From contig JAUCEF010000010.1 of NCBI GenBank assembly GCA_033558025.1, positions 2,567,001 to 2,631,000 of the forward strand: a stretch of DNA of 64,000 bases. The letters run 5' to 3'. The stretch comes from Phytophthora sp. 'mugwort'. Taxonomy: Eukaryota; Oomycota; Peronosporomycetes; Peronosporales; Peronosporaceae. Shown here piece after piece: positions 33,350 to 44,460 of the stretch. The translations under genes were made by a program, and so were the position numbers. The number at the start of each line of letters is the position of its first letter. Positions within the stretch are counted from its first letter, which is position 1. The notes under the pieces were generated by a model. It was given only the letters and a program-made list of their open reading frames with translations, searched no databases and was not told the origin of the DNA.

Positions 33350-35416
33350 ATGAGATCTTCGAGTTCCTTGCCACGCTTACCACCAGTGGAGGTGAGGGTT
33401 GGCACCTCAACTGTGTCGGTATCGGGTTTAAATGAGTCACGTTCCAGACAACGCACCTCGACGGCGTCGCCCTTTTCGACTCCCACGCTTCGAGAACATG
33501 CCGATGCCTCACAGCCACGCCGGACGAATATCTCAAATGAAGCGGAACTAACTCACGCAGCCTTAGGGAACGAAAATCCTCAACGTTCTTCCTCTTACTG
33601 GGCGAATAAGTTTCAAAGCCACTCAAAAACGGACTTTGTATTCGGAGATGTAGCTCCACTTCTTGAACGGTTTGAGGATACGTCATTGTACCGTCATCCA
33701 CCGAAGTCGTTGCAGTCCGTACTGGATGAGATGAATGCGAAGACTGACTCAATCTCCCGACAGCAACTTGCGACGATGGACTCGAAACGAGCCCTTCTGC
33801 CTCGACAAGCTAGCGATCTCATAACGATTCACCGCCATGACAGTCTAGCGGATATGACGGAGATTACCGTGAAAACGAACTACCACGAACGAGTCAAAGT
33901 CTCCGCCTCGGCGCCGCCCGCCAAAGTGGTGCCCACGCGTTTCCTCTTTGACGGTACGAGATGTCAGCGGGCCGCGCGCTGCGACTACTGCAACTTGACT
34001 GGAGGCGAGCTCGAATGTGCGACGTGCAATGTCGTGGCCCATGCTCACTGCTACTTAACCGCATACGAACGTGAGGACAGGAAAACAAAGCTCACGTTTG
34101 TCGTGCCAGCGACGTCGTCATTTGCGTCGTGGCTCTGCTCTCACTGTCAATTGGAACTAACAATCGAGTACGATGAAAAGTCTGCCGAAGCACGGGCTGC
34201 ACATCTAGCATCTCAACGACAAGTGCTCGCCAATGCCCTCACCGCGTACGTACGGATGATGAAGGACGCCACCGTTTTTGCCACCAAGAAAGCGGCAATT
34301 ATCCGGATTCAAGCGATACTCCGAGGTCGACAAGCTCGCCAACGCTTTGAGCGACTGCAGCGACTGCGTCTTAAACCTTACGCTATTGATGGCCTTCGGG
34401 TTCGAGTCCTTCTCCCGTCGACGCTTGGGACTATGTCGACTGGTCTCGGTCTGGGGATTAACAGCTCGTCGGGTCTTGACGAATTGCGTCTCGGCAATGG
34501 GTTTTCCTGCAATCCTTTCTTGTATGTGACAGTGGTGGCTGGGAATGATGAAGATACGCAACTCTTTTGCTTCGAGACGAGCGTACGGAAGCCTACGGGT
34601 TCAATTGAGCAGCTGGAGATGCACTGGCCAGAGAAAATGTTTGTCCCTGGCGCAGACGGCAATGCCACCTTTTGCTTCACACTTGTCAGTAAGAACGGAC
34701 CTAATACGTTTTTCCTGGGTCAAGCTGTACTGCGTCTACTCGATCTAGGAGACTGCTGGCGTACGGGGCTGACTACGGAACTGGAAGTGCTGGATCAGGT
34801 CGAAATCTTTCCCAAGACTGCTCAACACCAACCACTGGCACTCGCTGAAGCTGGGGGAAAAGTGGTGCACTTAAGTGAGGATCCTGATGAGATTACCAAC
34901 ACTACCGAAGCTCGCATGAGAGAGAGGCCGCGCTGGCTTATGAACGTCCACCTTCGACCATTTGGCGAGCAACATTCGCACTGCGGCTACCTCAATATGA
35001 AGTCAACGCTCGACAGTTTCCATACGAGCGCTCGCTGGTGTGTATTGGCTGATGGTATTTTACGAATCTACCGCCACTTTGGCGTCACATTAGCGTCCGA
35101 TATCGTCAACATGGCACATGCGACGGAGGTTCGTATTGTGCCTAGAACGTCTACAGCTCACCACGTTGCCTTAAAGCGTATCAATTTGACATCGCATCGC
35201 CCCGTTGAGAGTTTGAAAACTCGTCCGCCAGTCGACGAGCGCTGCTGCTTGATGATTCACCACTTGAGTCGGCTCTATTTGTTCCAGTGTGAGCACAAAG
35301 AGCAGCTTCGAGTGTGGCTGAAGAAGCTCCAGGGAGCACAGAAGTTTTCTTCTTTTGCCACGCACTCATCTCTGGCATGTGCCATACTACCAATTGCTAC
35401 GTCTTCAGTCAGTTGA
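33350..35416 (+). CDS. PHD-like/IQ/C2/PH multidomain protein, left-arm copy
   Basis: A single-exon frame of 688 residues. Residues 1-200 are Ser/Arg/Thr-rich and probably disordered. Residues about 205-266 form a PHD/FYVE-like zinc finger (CDYCNLTGGELECATC, HAHCY, WLCSHC). An IQ calmodulin-binding helix follows at about 314-338 (AAIIRIQAILRGRQARQRFE). A C2-like beta-sandwich occupies about 345-485 (RVRVLLPSTLG, NPFLYVTVVAG, FFLGQAVLRLLDL). A pleckstrin-homology domain lies at about 543-662 (HCGYLNMKSTLDSF, RWCVLADGILRIYR, ending EQLRVWLKKLQ). The mix suggests a membrane-associated, Ca2+/calmodulin-linked signalling scaffold in the cytosol; this is inference from domains. It converges on GH43 with 89 bases between stops. 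Confidence 0.85.
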   Translation: MRSSSSLPRLPPVEVRVGTSTVSVSGLNESRSRQRTSTASPFSTPTLREHADASQPRRTNISNEAELTHAALGNENPQRSSSYWANKFQSHSKTDFVFGDVAPLLERFEDTSLYRHPPKSLQSVLDEMNAKTDSISRQQLATMDSKRALLPRQASDLITIHRHDSLADMTEITVKTNYHERVKVSASAPPAKVVPTRFLFDGTRCQRAARCDYCNLTGGELECATCNVVAHAHCYLTAYEREDRKTKLTFVVPATSSFASWLCSHCQLELTIEYDEKSAEARAAHLASQRQVLANALTAYVRMMKDATVFATKKAAIIRIQAILRGRQARQRFERLQRLRLKPYAIDGLRVRVLLPSTLGTMSTGLGLGINSSSGLDELRLGNGFSCNPFLYVTVVAGNDEDTQLFCFETSVRKPTGSIEQLEMHWPEKMFVPGADGNATFCFTLVSKNGPNTFFLGQAVLRLLDLGDCWRTGLTTELEVLDQVEIFPKTAQHQPLALAEAGGKVVHLSEDPDEITNTTEARMRERPRWLMNVHLRPFGEQHSHCGYLNMKSTLDSFHTSARWCVLADGILRIYRHFGVTLASDIVNMAHATEVRIVPRTSTAHHVALKRINLTSHRPVESLKTRPPVDERCCLMIHHLSRLYLFQCEHKEQLRVWLKKLQGAQKFSSFATHSSLACAILPIATSSVS

Positions 35417-35505
35417 ACATAAAATTTGAAATTGAAAAAAGCCTACGTAAAGGTTCATGCCTAATCTTAGGCTTGTGATTGAGTTTGAGCCACTTGTCTC
35501 TTGGG

Positions 35506-36501
35506 TTACGCTTTTGTGACCGGCCAGCCACTTGAGAAGTCGAGTTTGTTCCAACCAAACTGTTTCTGACCATCCGCATAGCCGATATTCGTGTCGACGT
35601 AATGGTAGTACAGGATCGGCCCATAGCTCGGGTCGTTGTATACTCCCTGGCCACCAGGTCCGTACACGTTGCCGTGTGACTCAAGGACGATAGTACCACC
35701 ACCTTCAGTACAAAGCTTGCCCTTGGCGTCACGGAAATCCATGACTCCAGGCTTAGAACGACATACTTTGATCTTGTACTCTTCTCCAGCAGCGGGTCTC
35801 TTCGTGTCAAAGCTGCAGCAGACACCGTTCGAGTAGAAGAGATAGTTGTAATTGCCGTACTTGAACATGTTGGCACCTTCGTCAGCGTGGATGCCAGCGG
35901 GTTCGTACGCGAGCTTGGCGTAGCTGTTTGGGACCACCGAAGTCGGTGGATTGTTCATCACCGCTTGGTACAAACCTTGCTCGTAGCTTCCGAAGATCAT
36001 GTAGTTCCGATTATTTTCCACGAAAAGGTCGGGATCAATAGCATTAAACGTGCTCTTGTCGTTACTCTGCAGACCCGTCGAGCCTAGATCCTTCCATGAC
36101 CCAATATCCATCGTCTTCGAGGTGGCCACACCGATGGCTGCCAAGTTGTGACCATCAAACGCCACCGAGCGCACTGCCGAGTAGTATAAGTAGTACGTGT
36201 CCCCAACGAGGTGGACGTTCGGGGCCCAGACGTCCATTTTGCCATTCCAAAGCTTGATACTCGTTCCTTTAGGCAATACTGCCCCCCTGTACACCCATGG
36301 ACCCGTTAGGTGCGGAGCCGAGTGGACAGCAATGCCACCGCCGGTTGAGAAGCGAAAGTACGTGCCGTCTGAGCGACGGATGATGCTCGGATCGTGAGTG
36401 TTCACACACACGCCCGAACACGCGCCCGGCTTGACGTAGGCGGTGGTGACTGCATTCAGTAGACAAAGGCCTAGCGCAATAACGGAGCAGAGTTTTGCCA
36501 T
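35506..36501 (-). CDS. Secreted GH43 arabinan endo-1,5-alpha-L-arabinosidase, left-arm copy
   Basis: 331 residues with a signal peptide ([20 protein letters not shown]). The five-bladed propeller signature residues of GH43 are present. The general base is Asp37 in HDPSII, the pKa-tuning Asp is in AIDPDLF (156-158), and the likely general acid is Glu208 in [32 protein letters not shown] and [10 protein letters not shown] are typical of the endo-arabinanase subgroup. It should cut the arabinan side chains of plant pectin outside the cell. An initiator-like element lies about 20-35 bases upstream (36522-36536). No intron. Predicted to be active; identical to the copy at 49608-50603. Confidence 0.92.
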   Translation of the reverse strand: MAKLCSVIALGLCLLNAVTTAYVKPGACSGVCVNTHDPSIIRRSDGTYFRFSTGGGIAVHSAPHLTGPWVYRGAVLPKGTSIKLWNGKMDVWAPNVHLVGDTYYLYYSAVRSVAFDGHNLAAIGVATSKTMDIGSWKDLGSTGLQSNDKSTFNAIDPDLFVENNRNYMIFGSYEQGLYQAVMNNPPTSVVPNSYAKLAYEPAGIHADEGANMFKYGNYNYLFYSNGVCCSFDTKRPAAGEEYKIKVCRSKPGVMDFRDAKGKLCTEGGGTIVLESHGNVYGPGGQGVYNDPSYGPILYYHYVDTNIGYADGQKQFGWNKLDFSSGWPVTKA

Positions 36502-36521
36502 GGTGCTTGGCGATCCACACG

Positions 36522-36536
36522 AAAATGAAAAGTGAA
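36522..36536 (-). promoter_or_regulatory. Oomycete initiator plus flanking element (left-arm GH43)
   Basis: TTCACTTTTCATTTT on the minus strand fits the CTCATTYYNCAWTTT core promoter consensus at 13 of 15 positions and sits 21-35 bases before the GH43 ATG. Confidence 0.65.
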
Positions 36537-36567
36537 TTGAAATTTACGAACAGCACTAATCGGAGAA

Positions 36568-36846
36568 TCACCTCCTAATACCATATTTGGGGAAGCTTTG
36601 CTGTGCTCGATCATCGGACTCCGATGTAGCAAACGTAAAGGAGCGGCACGGATCAGCGATGCGGGTTCGTGAGTAAACTTGGTGAGTGATGGAAGAACCT
36701 TGTAATGCGCTAACAGACGGTATAGTAGGCTTCAAGATGGACAACTGCGCACAATGCCGAACGTTAGTGAGCGCCATTGTGCGGACATCGCGGCTGTCGT
36801 GACTTCCTCTCGGCATCTTCCGCTTCGGGTTGGCCAGCTGTCTCAA
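36568..36846 (-). pseudogene. Truncated copy of the small basic ORF (left arm)
   Basis: 92 residues identical to residues 41-132 of the right-arm frame at 49143-49541. In the left arm the duplication core ends just upstream, so the hydrophobic N-terminus is lost. Coding status is uncertain in either arm. Confidence 0.35.
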
Positions 36847-36867
36847 CGACTTTACTTTGCTGGCTGT

Positions 36868-37662
36868 TGTGACTTTACTTAGTGGGTTTTGCTGGACGCA
36901 GCGCCGCCATGATCCTTACACATGCGATCACATGTAACAGCGCGTCTTCTCCATTAACAGGTTGGAGCGTAATGATTGAGCGTGACTTCCGCTTCGCAAC
37001 CACGAAAGGCCTGACAACCGTGACTAAACTATCCATATGTGCGTTAGATAATGTAGCAGAGCTTGGAGTCGCTGCTCTTTGCGGACGAGGACGCGCGAGT
37101 ACATCCCGGGGAAAAAGTTTACTCATCAAGTAAACTCCGAGCTGCGCAGTCTTTGCAGTACAGGTATACATGTGGTACATGTACAGTCTTCCTTCTCAAT
37201 AAGTCCCTTTTTAGGTCAATTTGAGAGGGAATAAAAGATGGGTTGACTTAAGTGATGTGCAATGTACTTAAGAATATAATTTAGTTAAGAAGTGTGGAGA
37301 TCCTGCTTCTGTCTGAAAAAATCCCTGTGTGCTTCCAGCGACCGATGGTTTTCGGGCAGAGAACCTTCGATAATTCAAATGTGCAAGTCGCCCACGCATG
37401 TTGGAGACGCTGATCTTGCTCTTGGCGCGGACTTCTTTGGCGTACTTCCGTAAATCAATCTTCTGGTGGATCGTAAGTCTGTTGCGAAGGTTTGATCTTA
37501 GTTTTTCTCCTGACATCGTGGTAATTCGATAATGAGCGTGCAGGCTGCCGTGAAGATGCACTTATGTACCCACATGCAAGCCACCTTAAAAAACTAATCT
37601 CCATCCCCAGCCTTACTTCATGGGGAAGCGCATGTATTTCACTTCTTTTTCAGTGAGGTACA
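36868..37662. other. Inner flank of the left arm
   Basis: From 36868 to about 37170 the minus strand still resembles the sequence just inside the right arm (49241 down to about 49060) but with many changes, for example TTTAGTCACGGTTGTC shared on both sides. A 97-residue minus frame at 37268-37561 (RLTIHQKIDLRKYAKEVRAK) might be a transposase helix-turn-helix remnant; I do not rely on it. Confidence 0.5.
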
Positions 37663-37961
37663 TTGATGTCACTCAGTTGCACTAACGACGTCCTATATCC
37701 GTTCCAGCTGGCACCCCTGTGTCATCTGCTAGCTTTCCTCCGGTCCAAGCTTACGCTTCCCCGCTACTTGCCGGCGGTCTTACTGGCGGCCACGACGTCC
37801 TCTTGCGCCGCGTTGTCCATGTGCGTGGTCCAGTGGACCATATCTCCATCCAAGTGTCGGTGTACCTTCCTCCATCGCACATTAGTTTGCCATCTTCGTC
37901 CATGTGCAGTTGCACGCTCTTGCAGCTTTCCAGCGCTGTACAGACCAATGTCTCCGCCATC

Positions 37962-38481
37962 TTATTCTCCTCCTTGCCATAATGGATTCATGCGACGTCT
38001 CGATGTCGATCCGCGATTTGCCGACACCTCCAGTAGAGTTGCGTTAGATGCCGTGCCTTCGGCGGTTTGCGTTGTCGATTGTGCGATCAGCGTCTTGTTA
38101 GTACTCATCACGTAGAGCGGCCAGTACCTCTTCGTCGCGCACGCCTTGAGCCCCGTTAGCAGTCCCTTGTGTTCTGCTTCCGCGGGTGTCGATGCCGAAC
38201 TCGCGTAGGACATGTATCCGATCCAACGGGTCGTAACTCCGTTCGTAGGATGGTCTATCCGGACTACTATTGGCCCCGCATGCGCCTGGGTCTTTGCCTC
38301 TCGCTGACCGTCCTGCGACGTACAAGATGTACCTGGTCCCTCGACTGACTTGGTCCAGACCAGGCTGCATGCGCCCTCCGTATCGAAGTGCCCTACCGAC
38401 GACTTTAGCCGCTGTCGCACCAGCCATAGTTGACGGCGCTGTCCACAGGTGCGCTTGTACAGTGCCGTACCCCTCTTTCAA
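37962..38481 (-). pseudogene. LINE-A RNase H domain, frameshifted
   Basis: Two overlapping frames give YILYVAGRSARGKD (degenerate first catalytic segment) and WIGYMSYASSASTPAEAEHK with GLLTGLKACATKRYWPLYVM. The Glu and Asp pattern of LINE-encoded RNase H (AEAEHxGLL, then LYVMSTNKTLIA) is seen. Non-functional because of the shift. Confidence 0.6.
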
Positions 38482-38621
38482 CCGCTTGTTTTGAGTATTG
38501 CCACATGGTGTCCTTCCGTGATATTGTTATGTTCGTCGAAGTGGTTGACCCGCCACCTCCAAGCTGCGTGTAGATAGATGGCTACCCTAATACGCCAGCT
38601 GCTCTCGACCAGCAGAATCAC

Positions 38622-38939
38622 CTACTCCGCAATTTGCGGGCGTAAGTCTAGCACTTCCCGTTGCACTGTAGCCATGATCTCCCAGATGCCGTCCGGTATG
38701 CGCGGTAATGTCATCCCGAACACGGCCTGCTGTAGATCCGCGTCTGTCAGTCCGAGTTGCCTCCATGGTTGAAGCAAATACCGACGTAATTTCCGTGCTG
38801 CTAGACATTCCCAGAAGACGTGTTCCAGGTCCACATCCACCACATGTACCAATGCTTCATGTGGGCAGTCGAGCTTCTCGTTGCGCTTGTCATATCGCGA
38901 GATGGCTTTGTAGCTTGAGGCGAAGTAGCAATTGTTCAC
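38622..38939 (-). pseudogene. LINE-A zinc-binding RT-associated segment
   Basis: LDCPHEALVHVVDVDLEHVF followed by WEC resembles the C-x-H...H-x3-C knuckle (zf-RVT) that follows the reverse transcriptase thumb in LINEs. Confidence 0.6.
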
Positions 38940-39820
38940 CCCACGGGTTGAGGCCCACCACGCTTCGGATGCGTTTCCATTCTAGTCGATCGACCCCTCC
39001 ACCACGTGATGGCTTTGTTCCTTCCATTGCGTGGACCTGCGGTCAATTGCTTCTGTCCCTAGACATCGTTTCGCCGTTGCAACGCGCTTTTGAACTCGCA
39101 ACGGGATCGTGTCCACCGTCGTCGGCCGGACCAAAGGCAGATCAATCTGCTCAGCCGCGGATGCGGGTGGACCCATGCACGGTCAGGTCCGGGTACATCC
39201 CAGTCGTCAGCACTCTGCGTAAGTCTCCGCCTCCTTGTACATTCTGTATCCAGGGCTCCCCGGTAACAGTCGTGTAGAAAATCGCTTCCACCGGAGCGTG
39301 GCTTCTGACCGTAACTATGACCGGGTGAAAATCTGGTGAGGCATTAAACGTGACTTCACTGGGGTATGTCTTCCGTGTCAACATGTCCATGAAGTTGACG
39401 AGTAGCTCCGTCGCAAACTTCTCGGCCTGCACTCTGTTTTGCTGAGCTCCATGCACTGCCTTGTAGGTAAAGGTACCCCCCTGTAACCGTCCTTTTCCAG
39501 GTAGCGATATCCGCGACTGTCGGATTCTGCTCTCCTATCAGTCCCATCTCCTTCGCCAGCGGTCTGCACTGTCTGTCTCTCGAGTGAGTCTGTAGTGTCT
39601 TCACATCAGCGTGCGCTAGCCACTCCAGATGTAGCTGCCCCGCGTGCTTAATTGTGGAACGCCGCCTCACTATCTCCATCCCCAGTAGCTCCGCCCCATC
39701 GATTCTGAATGCATGGTTCTCTCACTCGAGGACGATGCGCCCACTTTGTATGCCTGGCAACCTCATCTCTTTTGGTCGCCAGCTCCGGCGCGTTCGGTTC
39801 TGGCGTCCCTGCTTGCGCTA

Positions 39821-41396
39821 TTAGCTTTCTTCCTGTGAGCCAGATATTCGCGCCCGTTCGCACCCCTTGGAACTCTGGTGGCGTGTATTCTGGGGTGATG
39901 TGCACCTTCGGTTCGAGCCCCGACTTGCCATTATGGAATAGTATGTCCCCCACAATATGTGCAAAGTGCGTCCCGACATCCGCCCAGGTGCTGACCACGA
40001 CTGCTGCAAGCGCGTATAGCTCCGATCGTAGGTCTGGAATTGCGAGACCTCCTTTGGTCCGCGGCAGTGCTGCTGCATTGTTTTTAACCATGCCCTTGCC
40101 TCCGCCACTTCCTCGGTGAATTGTGCGTGCCAGACATAGTTTCTTATCCTGCTGTCCATGTGCTGCACCTCTGCGGTGGTTGGCCAGACATGCTGTGCTA
40201 CATACAAGAGCTTCGGGATGATGACTGCAGCTGCAATAAGGTTGCGTTGGTCCACAATCAGAACATTTTTTCCTGTCAGACGCAACCTCGTGAGCAATTG
40301 TTGTCCAGCAACTTTCCAGGATCGAGATGGTGTCACATTGCTACCCACTTGTATATTAAGATATCTGCACGCCGCCGAGGCGCCCTGGTACGTCAGGTCC
40401 GCTGGTAGCCGCATTTGGGGTTGCGGCATGTTCGCCCGCAAGTCAATCACCATTGTCTTGCTGGTGTTGATCTGCCGGCCGGAAGCGTCCCCAAATTCCG
40501 CTAGTACCCGCATCAACACGGGAATGTCTTCCGGGTGTTGGACGAATGCCGCCGTGTCATCGGCGTATCCCGCGACGCGTAACGCAATTCGGCCCGTCGC
40601 GGATTGCACTATGGCCCCCCGCACTCCGAGGAATTCATTTAGATTGCGATATAAAGGGTCCAAGGGAAGGATGAACAACATCGGCGCCAGCGGGTATCCC
40701 TGGCGGATGCCGCTAGTCAGTTGGATGCGTCTTGATTTGGAGCTGTTCACAAGAAACTGCACTTGGGTTCCGTCATGAATTCGTTCGATCGCTTTCAAAA
40801 CCTTGGGTGGGTATCCTTTCCTGTAGAGCGCCTCCAGCATGTACGCTCTGTCGACGGAGTCGTATGCTTTTTTGAAGTCCAGGAGGATTGCAGAAGCGTC
40901 TTCTTGGGTAAGATCTGCGGTCACCATGCTTTGCGCGGTCTCATAGAATTCAGCGTCACATGGATGGTTCTGCCCGGGACAAATCATTTTTGATCGGGTG
41001 TATTTCATCCGGCAGCGTGATTCCCACGCGGCTCGCTAGGATCCTCGTGAGAATCTTGTAGTCGATGTTGAGTAACGCGAGGGGTCTATAATTCAACGCG
41101 TTGCGTTGGGATCCCCCTTTCTTCAGGCAGAAGATGTCCGCCTCCAGAAAAGTCTTTGGGAAAACCCCGGCGTCGTAACACAGATTGAGCAGCTTGACAA
41201 GTAGCAGGACCAACAAGTCTCCGTATTCTCGATACCACCCGTTCCCTAGTCTGTCAGGACAGGCTGCCTTGCCGCTTTTGCATGCTCGAAGTGCCATGCG
41301 CACCTCCTCCTCGGTTATAACCGCAGCGATGGCCTGTTGCTCCACCGTTGGTTCACCTTTGGGTGAAATCGACTCCAGCGCCTTCTCGATATTCAA
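39821..41396 (-). pseudogene. LINE-A reverse transcriptase
   Basis: Two frames (41396-40956 and 41008-39821) overlap at a frameshift near 40990. They contain RALKSGKA-type block ACKSGKAACPDRLGNGWYRE, NALNYRPLALLNIDYKILTR, AILLDFKKAYDSVDRAYM, LTSGIRQGYPLAPMLFILPL and the catalytic YADD at 40556-40567. All core RT motifs are present, so decay of this region is recent apart from the shift and the scrambled 40 C-terminal residues. Confidence 0.85.
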
Positions 41397-42299
41397 CGTG
41401 GTAGCTGGCTTCTGTTGACAACGGATTGCCAGCCGTCAGCCATAATGTCTGCTTTCTCTTGCAAGTCCTTCGGTGGTTCCCCCGGCACCTCATCCGGCTT
41501 GTGAATGACATTGTCAGCAAATTTGGTCGAGATTCGTTTGAATAGGGCCTTGGTAGTTTTTCCCTGTCCAATGAGTGTTGTCTCGGAAAAGCCTGCGTCG
41601 CCCCAAATCAGCTCGAGTCTTTTTGCACTCTGTGATGGCCCTGCGTAGCCGCATCTCGCGTGTTGGCCCAGCCATATCACCTAGCGAGAGTGCATCGAGC
41701 TCGTCTGTCACGGCGTCCATCGTGATAGATGCGCCTCATTGTTGCGTCGAGTAGGCGTTGTTGCTGCCGAATCAGTCTCGCTAGCTTCTGCTTGGTGGAA
41801 TTGCGGTGTGTCCGCTTCCTCTCCCTCCCACCGAGTCGTATTCTCCTCGCCACCTCCACCTTGGCTGCATCCCATCTCTTGGCGGCCTCCGCCACCTCCC
41901 ACCGCTGTGCCAGGAGTTAGTCTTGGAAGGCTTCCACGAGCTGGACTATCGCTGCGTTCACCGCCTCTACCGTATACGCCGGTGGCGGGTGGATCCGTGA
42001 TGGCCGCTGTATCTTGATTGGGTCCTCCGGTGATTGAACATGTCCTGGTGGTCAGCGTCCGCCCCGAGTTGTATCAGGTTCCACCTGCCGCCCAAGGCAT
42101 TGTCGCCGCTATGACGTACCACTTGTCGAGCCTGGAAGTGGCTCCACCCTTCCCAGGTATCGTATAGTGTTATGTGTGCGTCGCCGCCTGGTGTTTCGGC
42201 AAGTCTTCTGGTCTCCACGTCCCCGGCCTAGCCAATGCTACCGGGTCCAGCATTCCCCACTCCATCAGTCGTCTCCGCAATGCAGGCGAGTCGTGACCC

Positions 42300-43060
42300 C
42301 AGCGCCGGTCACGTAACTTCGATCTGCAACTTCATCAAGGGTGCAGTTGAAACCCCCCTCATGAATATCAGCTCCTCCTTCGGGAATTCAATGTGCTGAG
42401 GCTGTCAAAGAACGCTTCCCGAGGCGCACGCAGATGTGGATTAACAAAAACTACATTACACTTTTAGGCTAATAAGCAACCTACTTAGCTACCCTACTTG
42501 CTATTTGGGATCGATTTGGGTCATGTGGACCCAAAAATTGGGTACGAAGTATCCAATTGGTGTCCAAAAGAGGTCCATTTTCTCGAAAGTGGGTACCCTG
42601 AAGGACCCATGTGCAGATGTGGAGCATACACATTACATACGATTGTTGGATTTCCATCGAGTGTCCCCCTTACGTCGGCGGCGATGAAGTGGGAGGTCCA
42701 GTGCTGTTGTAGATAGGGCTTGACGTTTTGAATGATCCATAAGGGTCCATTTGTAGCGCAACACCCCCTTTTCGATCCTTCGAGGGTGCCCAAAATGAGC
42801 GGGCCGGTTGGTCTGGCCCGCTTCTGAATCCCCACCTTGCAGCATAGTATCCCTCGTATCCCTGTACTTCGCCTGCCTCCAGATGCGTCTCTTCTATTGC
42901 CATCACGTCGGTGCGTCCATGTGCATCGCGTTCGCCAAACGCTTTGAACCAATGCACTCTGTCCGCCTCCGTGGCCAGCAGTTCGTTCACGTTTTGTAAA
43001 GTCAGCCCAAACGTTTGGTCGGACGCCAGCAAGTGGTGCCCTTTCCTGTTTCCAGCCTTG
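42300..43060 (-). pseudogene. LINE-A endonuclease, interrupted by a nested LINE fragment
   Basis: The N-terminal half shows RTDVMAIEETHLEAGEVQGY (usual LQETH) and IVCNVYAPHLHMG. It is interrupted at 42441-42612 by a nested 172-base insertion. Removing the insert and one target copy restores the phrase VYAPHLRAPREAFFDSL in frame, showing that the insertion hit a then-continuous endonuclease gene. Confidence 0.75.
42430..42623 (-). mobile_element. 5'-truncated LINE-B copy (172 bases) with 11-base target duplication
   Basis: GCAGATGTGGA occurs at 42430-42440 and again at 42613-42623, flanking 42441-42612. The insert is the reverse complement of the last ~170 bases of LINE-B (62655-62823) at roughly 90 percent identity by eye, and both end in the same TTTTTGTTAA. 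It is a dead-on-arrival retrocopy nested in LINE-A. Confidence 0.85.
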
Positions 43061-43080
43061 CCCCGCTGTCGCTTTTTTCG

Positions 43081-43096
43081 TTTTTTTTTTTTTTTT
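43081..43096. repeat. 16-base T homopolymer
   Basis: A-run on the LINE-A coding strand, immediately 5' of the endonuclease region. Confidence 0.9.
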
Positions 43097-43275
43097 CACT
43101 CTCTCTCTTATTTGTCTTTCCTGAAACTAGTTTGAATGTCGCTTTGTTTCTCGGTCGCATTCAGCACTTTGAAATAACCAGGTATTCTAGTGTGAGGTCG
43201 GCTCGCTTCAGTTGCTTTTTCCCTTCAATCTTTTAGGTGCAGCAGCAACTCCTTCACTGCCGTCTCCTTCTGCTG

Positions 43276-43294
43276 CCCCCCCCCCCCCCCCCCC
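43276..43294. repeat. 19-base C homopolymer
   Basis: Uninterrupted C run; a second run of 16 C lies at 43469-43484. Confidence 0.9.
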
Positions 43295-43499
43295 TTCCCC
43301 TCTGACTGTGCCGATTGTCGGCGTCGTCCTCTATGGCTTATTCTGTCGTTGTGTCGACAGTATCTCCTGACACGGTGGCCGGTCCGTCCCAGTGTCCTCG
43401 GGCACTGTGGTGCCCTTACGCATGTACTTCACTGGAAGTGCATCAACACGGTAGTGCTGTGGGGATCTCCCCCCCCCCCCCCCCTCTGATCTGTTCTCT

Positions 43500-44460
43500 A
43501 AATCAGTGCAAGCCAATATCGAGTGTCTTTGAACCCTCGGACAGATATCAGGCGATCATATTGAAAGGGAAGACTGCACATACTTTTACCAGGAAGGTCG
43601 AGGTCATGTCGAAGCTCAAGGGGTACCTGGACGAGCAGGAGGACATGGCTGTTGCCGTCGTGAAGGGCCGGCTGCGCAACCTTACGGTAGGCATGAGCGT
43701 ATAATCTATCTACTGCGCGCTGCATAGCATGCTCTGCACGGTCAAGGGCCTCCGAATTGAGGGGGCCGCCATGAATAATGTGGACAAGGAGAAGAGGATG
43801 GAGTTCGCCAAGGCGCTGAACAAGCACATGCCAAAGGGGACGTGATTGTTTGTCATAAAATAATAATAATTAACCTGGTCCACGTCTATGACTGGACACC
43901 TGCTCGATCGCTTATGACGCTCCCACCGTCTAACGACAAGAACCTCCACGTACAGTCCGGTGTGTCGCTCGGCAATGGGGTCACGTTGTCGCCCATACAC
44001 GAAGGCTCCGTACGCACAACGGAGAAGGTGCGATTAGTCGACTTGTTTGTGACCGCACAAGTAGTGCTGTGTGGGCAAGAACGTTGTGGGGGTCGCGGAA
44101 GACGCACCTGCTCACAGTCAGGTTGATACACTCGCACGTGAGCACATTGTTGTTGGCAGAACGTCAACAGTAACAAGCTGGCCATTTTACGCCTAGCGCC
44201 ATACAGTTCGATGTAAAAGGCAGTCGATGCCAGTTTTTTTTTTCCTTCAATGCGGTGAAGGCATGCATAAAACAGCAAGTTGCATCCAAGCGCCGTAAGT
44301 TGCTTGTATGAGTCGAGTATGACACTGGTTGCGCACAAAATGTAGCTCATGAAGAAGACCGTACAACTGAGCAAGGGGGCCTCGACGCAGCGCTTGGTCT
44401 GGAGCACGGAACGGCACTGCTTAAAAGCATGTTCTTGCCGAGCGTGGTGAGGACACACAA
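43500..44460 (+). pseudogene. Tc1-like transposase remnant
   Basis: Plus-strand phrases LPPSNDKNLHVQSGVSLGNG and VTLSPIHEGSVRTTEKVRLV match the catalytic-domain core of Tc1-like DDE_3 proteins, and LAILRLAPYSSM marks the final acidic motif region. Frames change often. Upstream (43510-43700) a basic 60-residue phrase is unassigned. Confidence 0.55.

Larger units (their letters stand above)
32706..36867 (+). repeat. Inverted duplication, left arm (4,162 bases)
   Basis: Every position x in this arm pairs with 86109-x in the right arm (49242-53403). All open frames on both strands, including non-coding shadow frames, are identical in sequence and spacing in the two arms, so no indel and no substitution was detected. 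The core ends where the base at 32705 (G versus A) and at 36868 (T versus G) first differ. Contents: a small minus-strand frame, the PHD/IQ/C2/PH gene, the GH43 gene and part of a small frame. Confidence 0.9.
37663..43105 (-). mobile_element. LINE with endonuclease, RT and RNase H (LINE-A), degenerate
   Basis: On the minus strand I read, in order, an AP-type endonuclease (43060-42300), a linker, reverse transcriptase (41400-39800), a zinc knuckle (38880-38800) and RNase H (38480-37960). Several frameshifts and stops separate the parts. ORF1 is not found upstream, so the copy is probably 5' truncated near the 16-base A-run (T 43081-43096 on the plus strand). The 3' end is not fixed; no target-site duplication was identified. 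Confidence 0.75.

Noticed and set aside
35636..36397. 66-codon plus frames antisense to GH43
   Set aside because: Shadow frames of the GH43 coding strand; their duplication in the right arm is explained by the arm identity.
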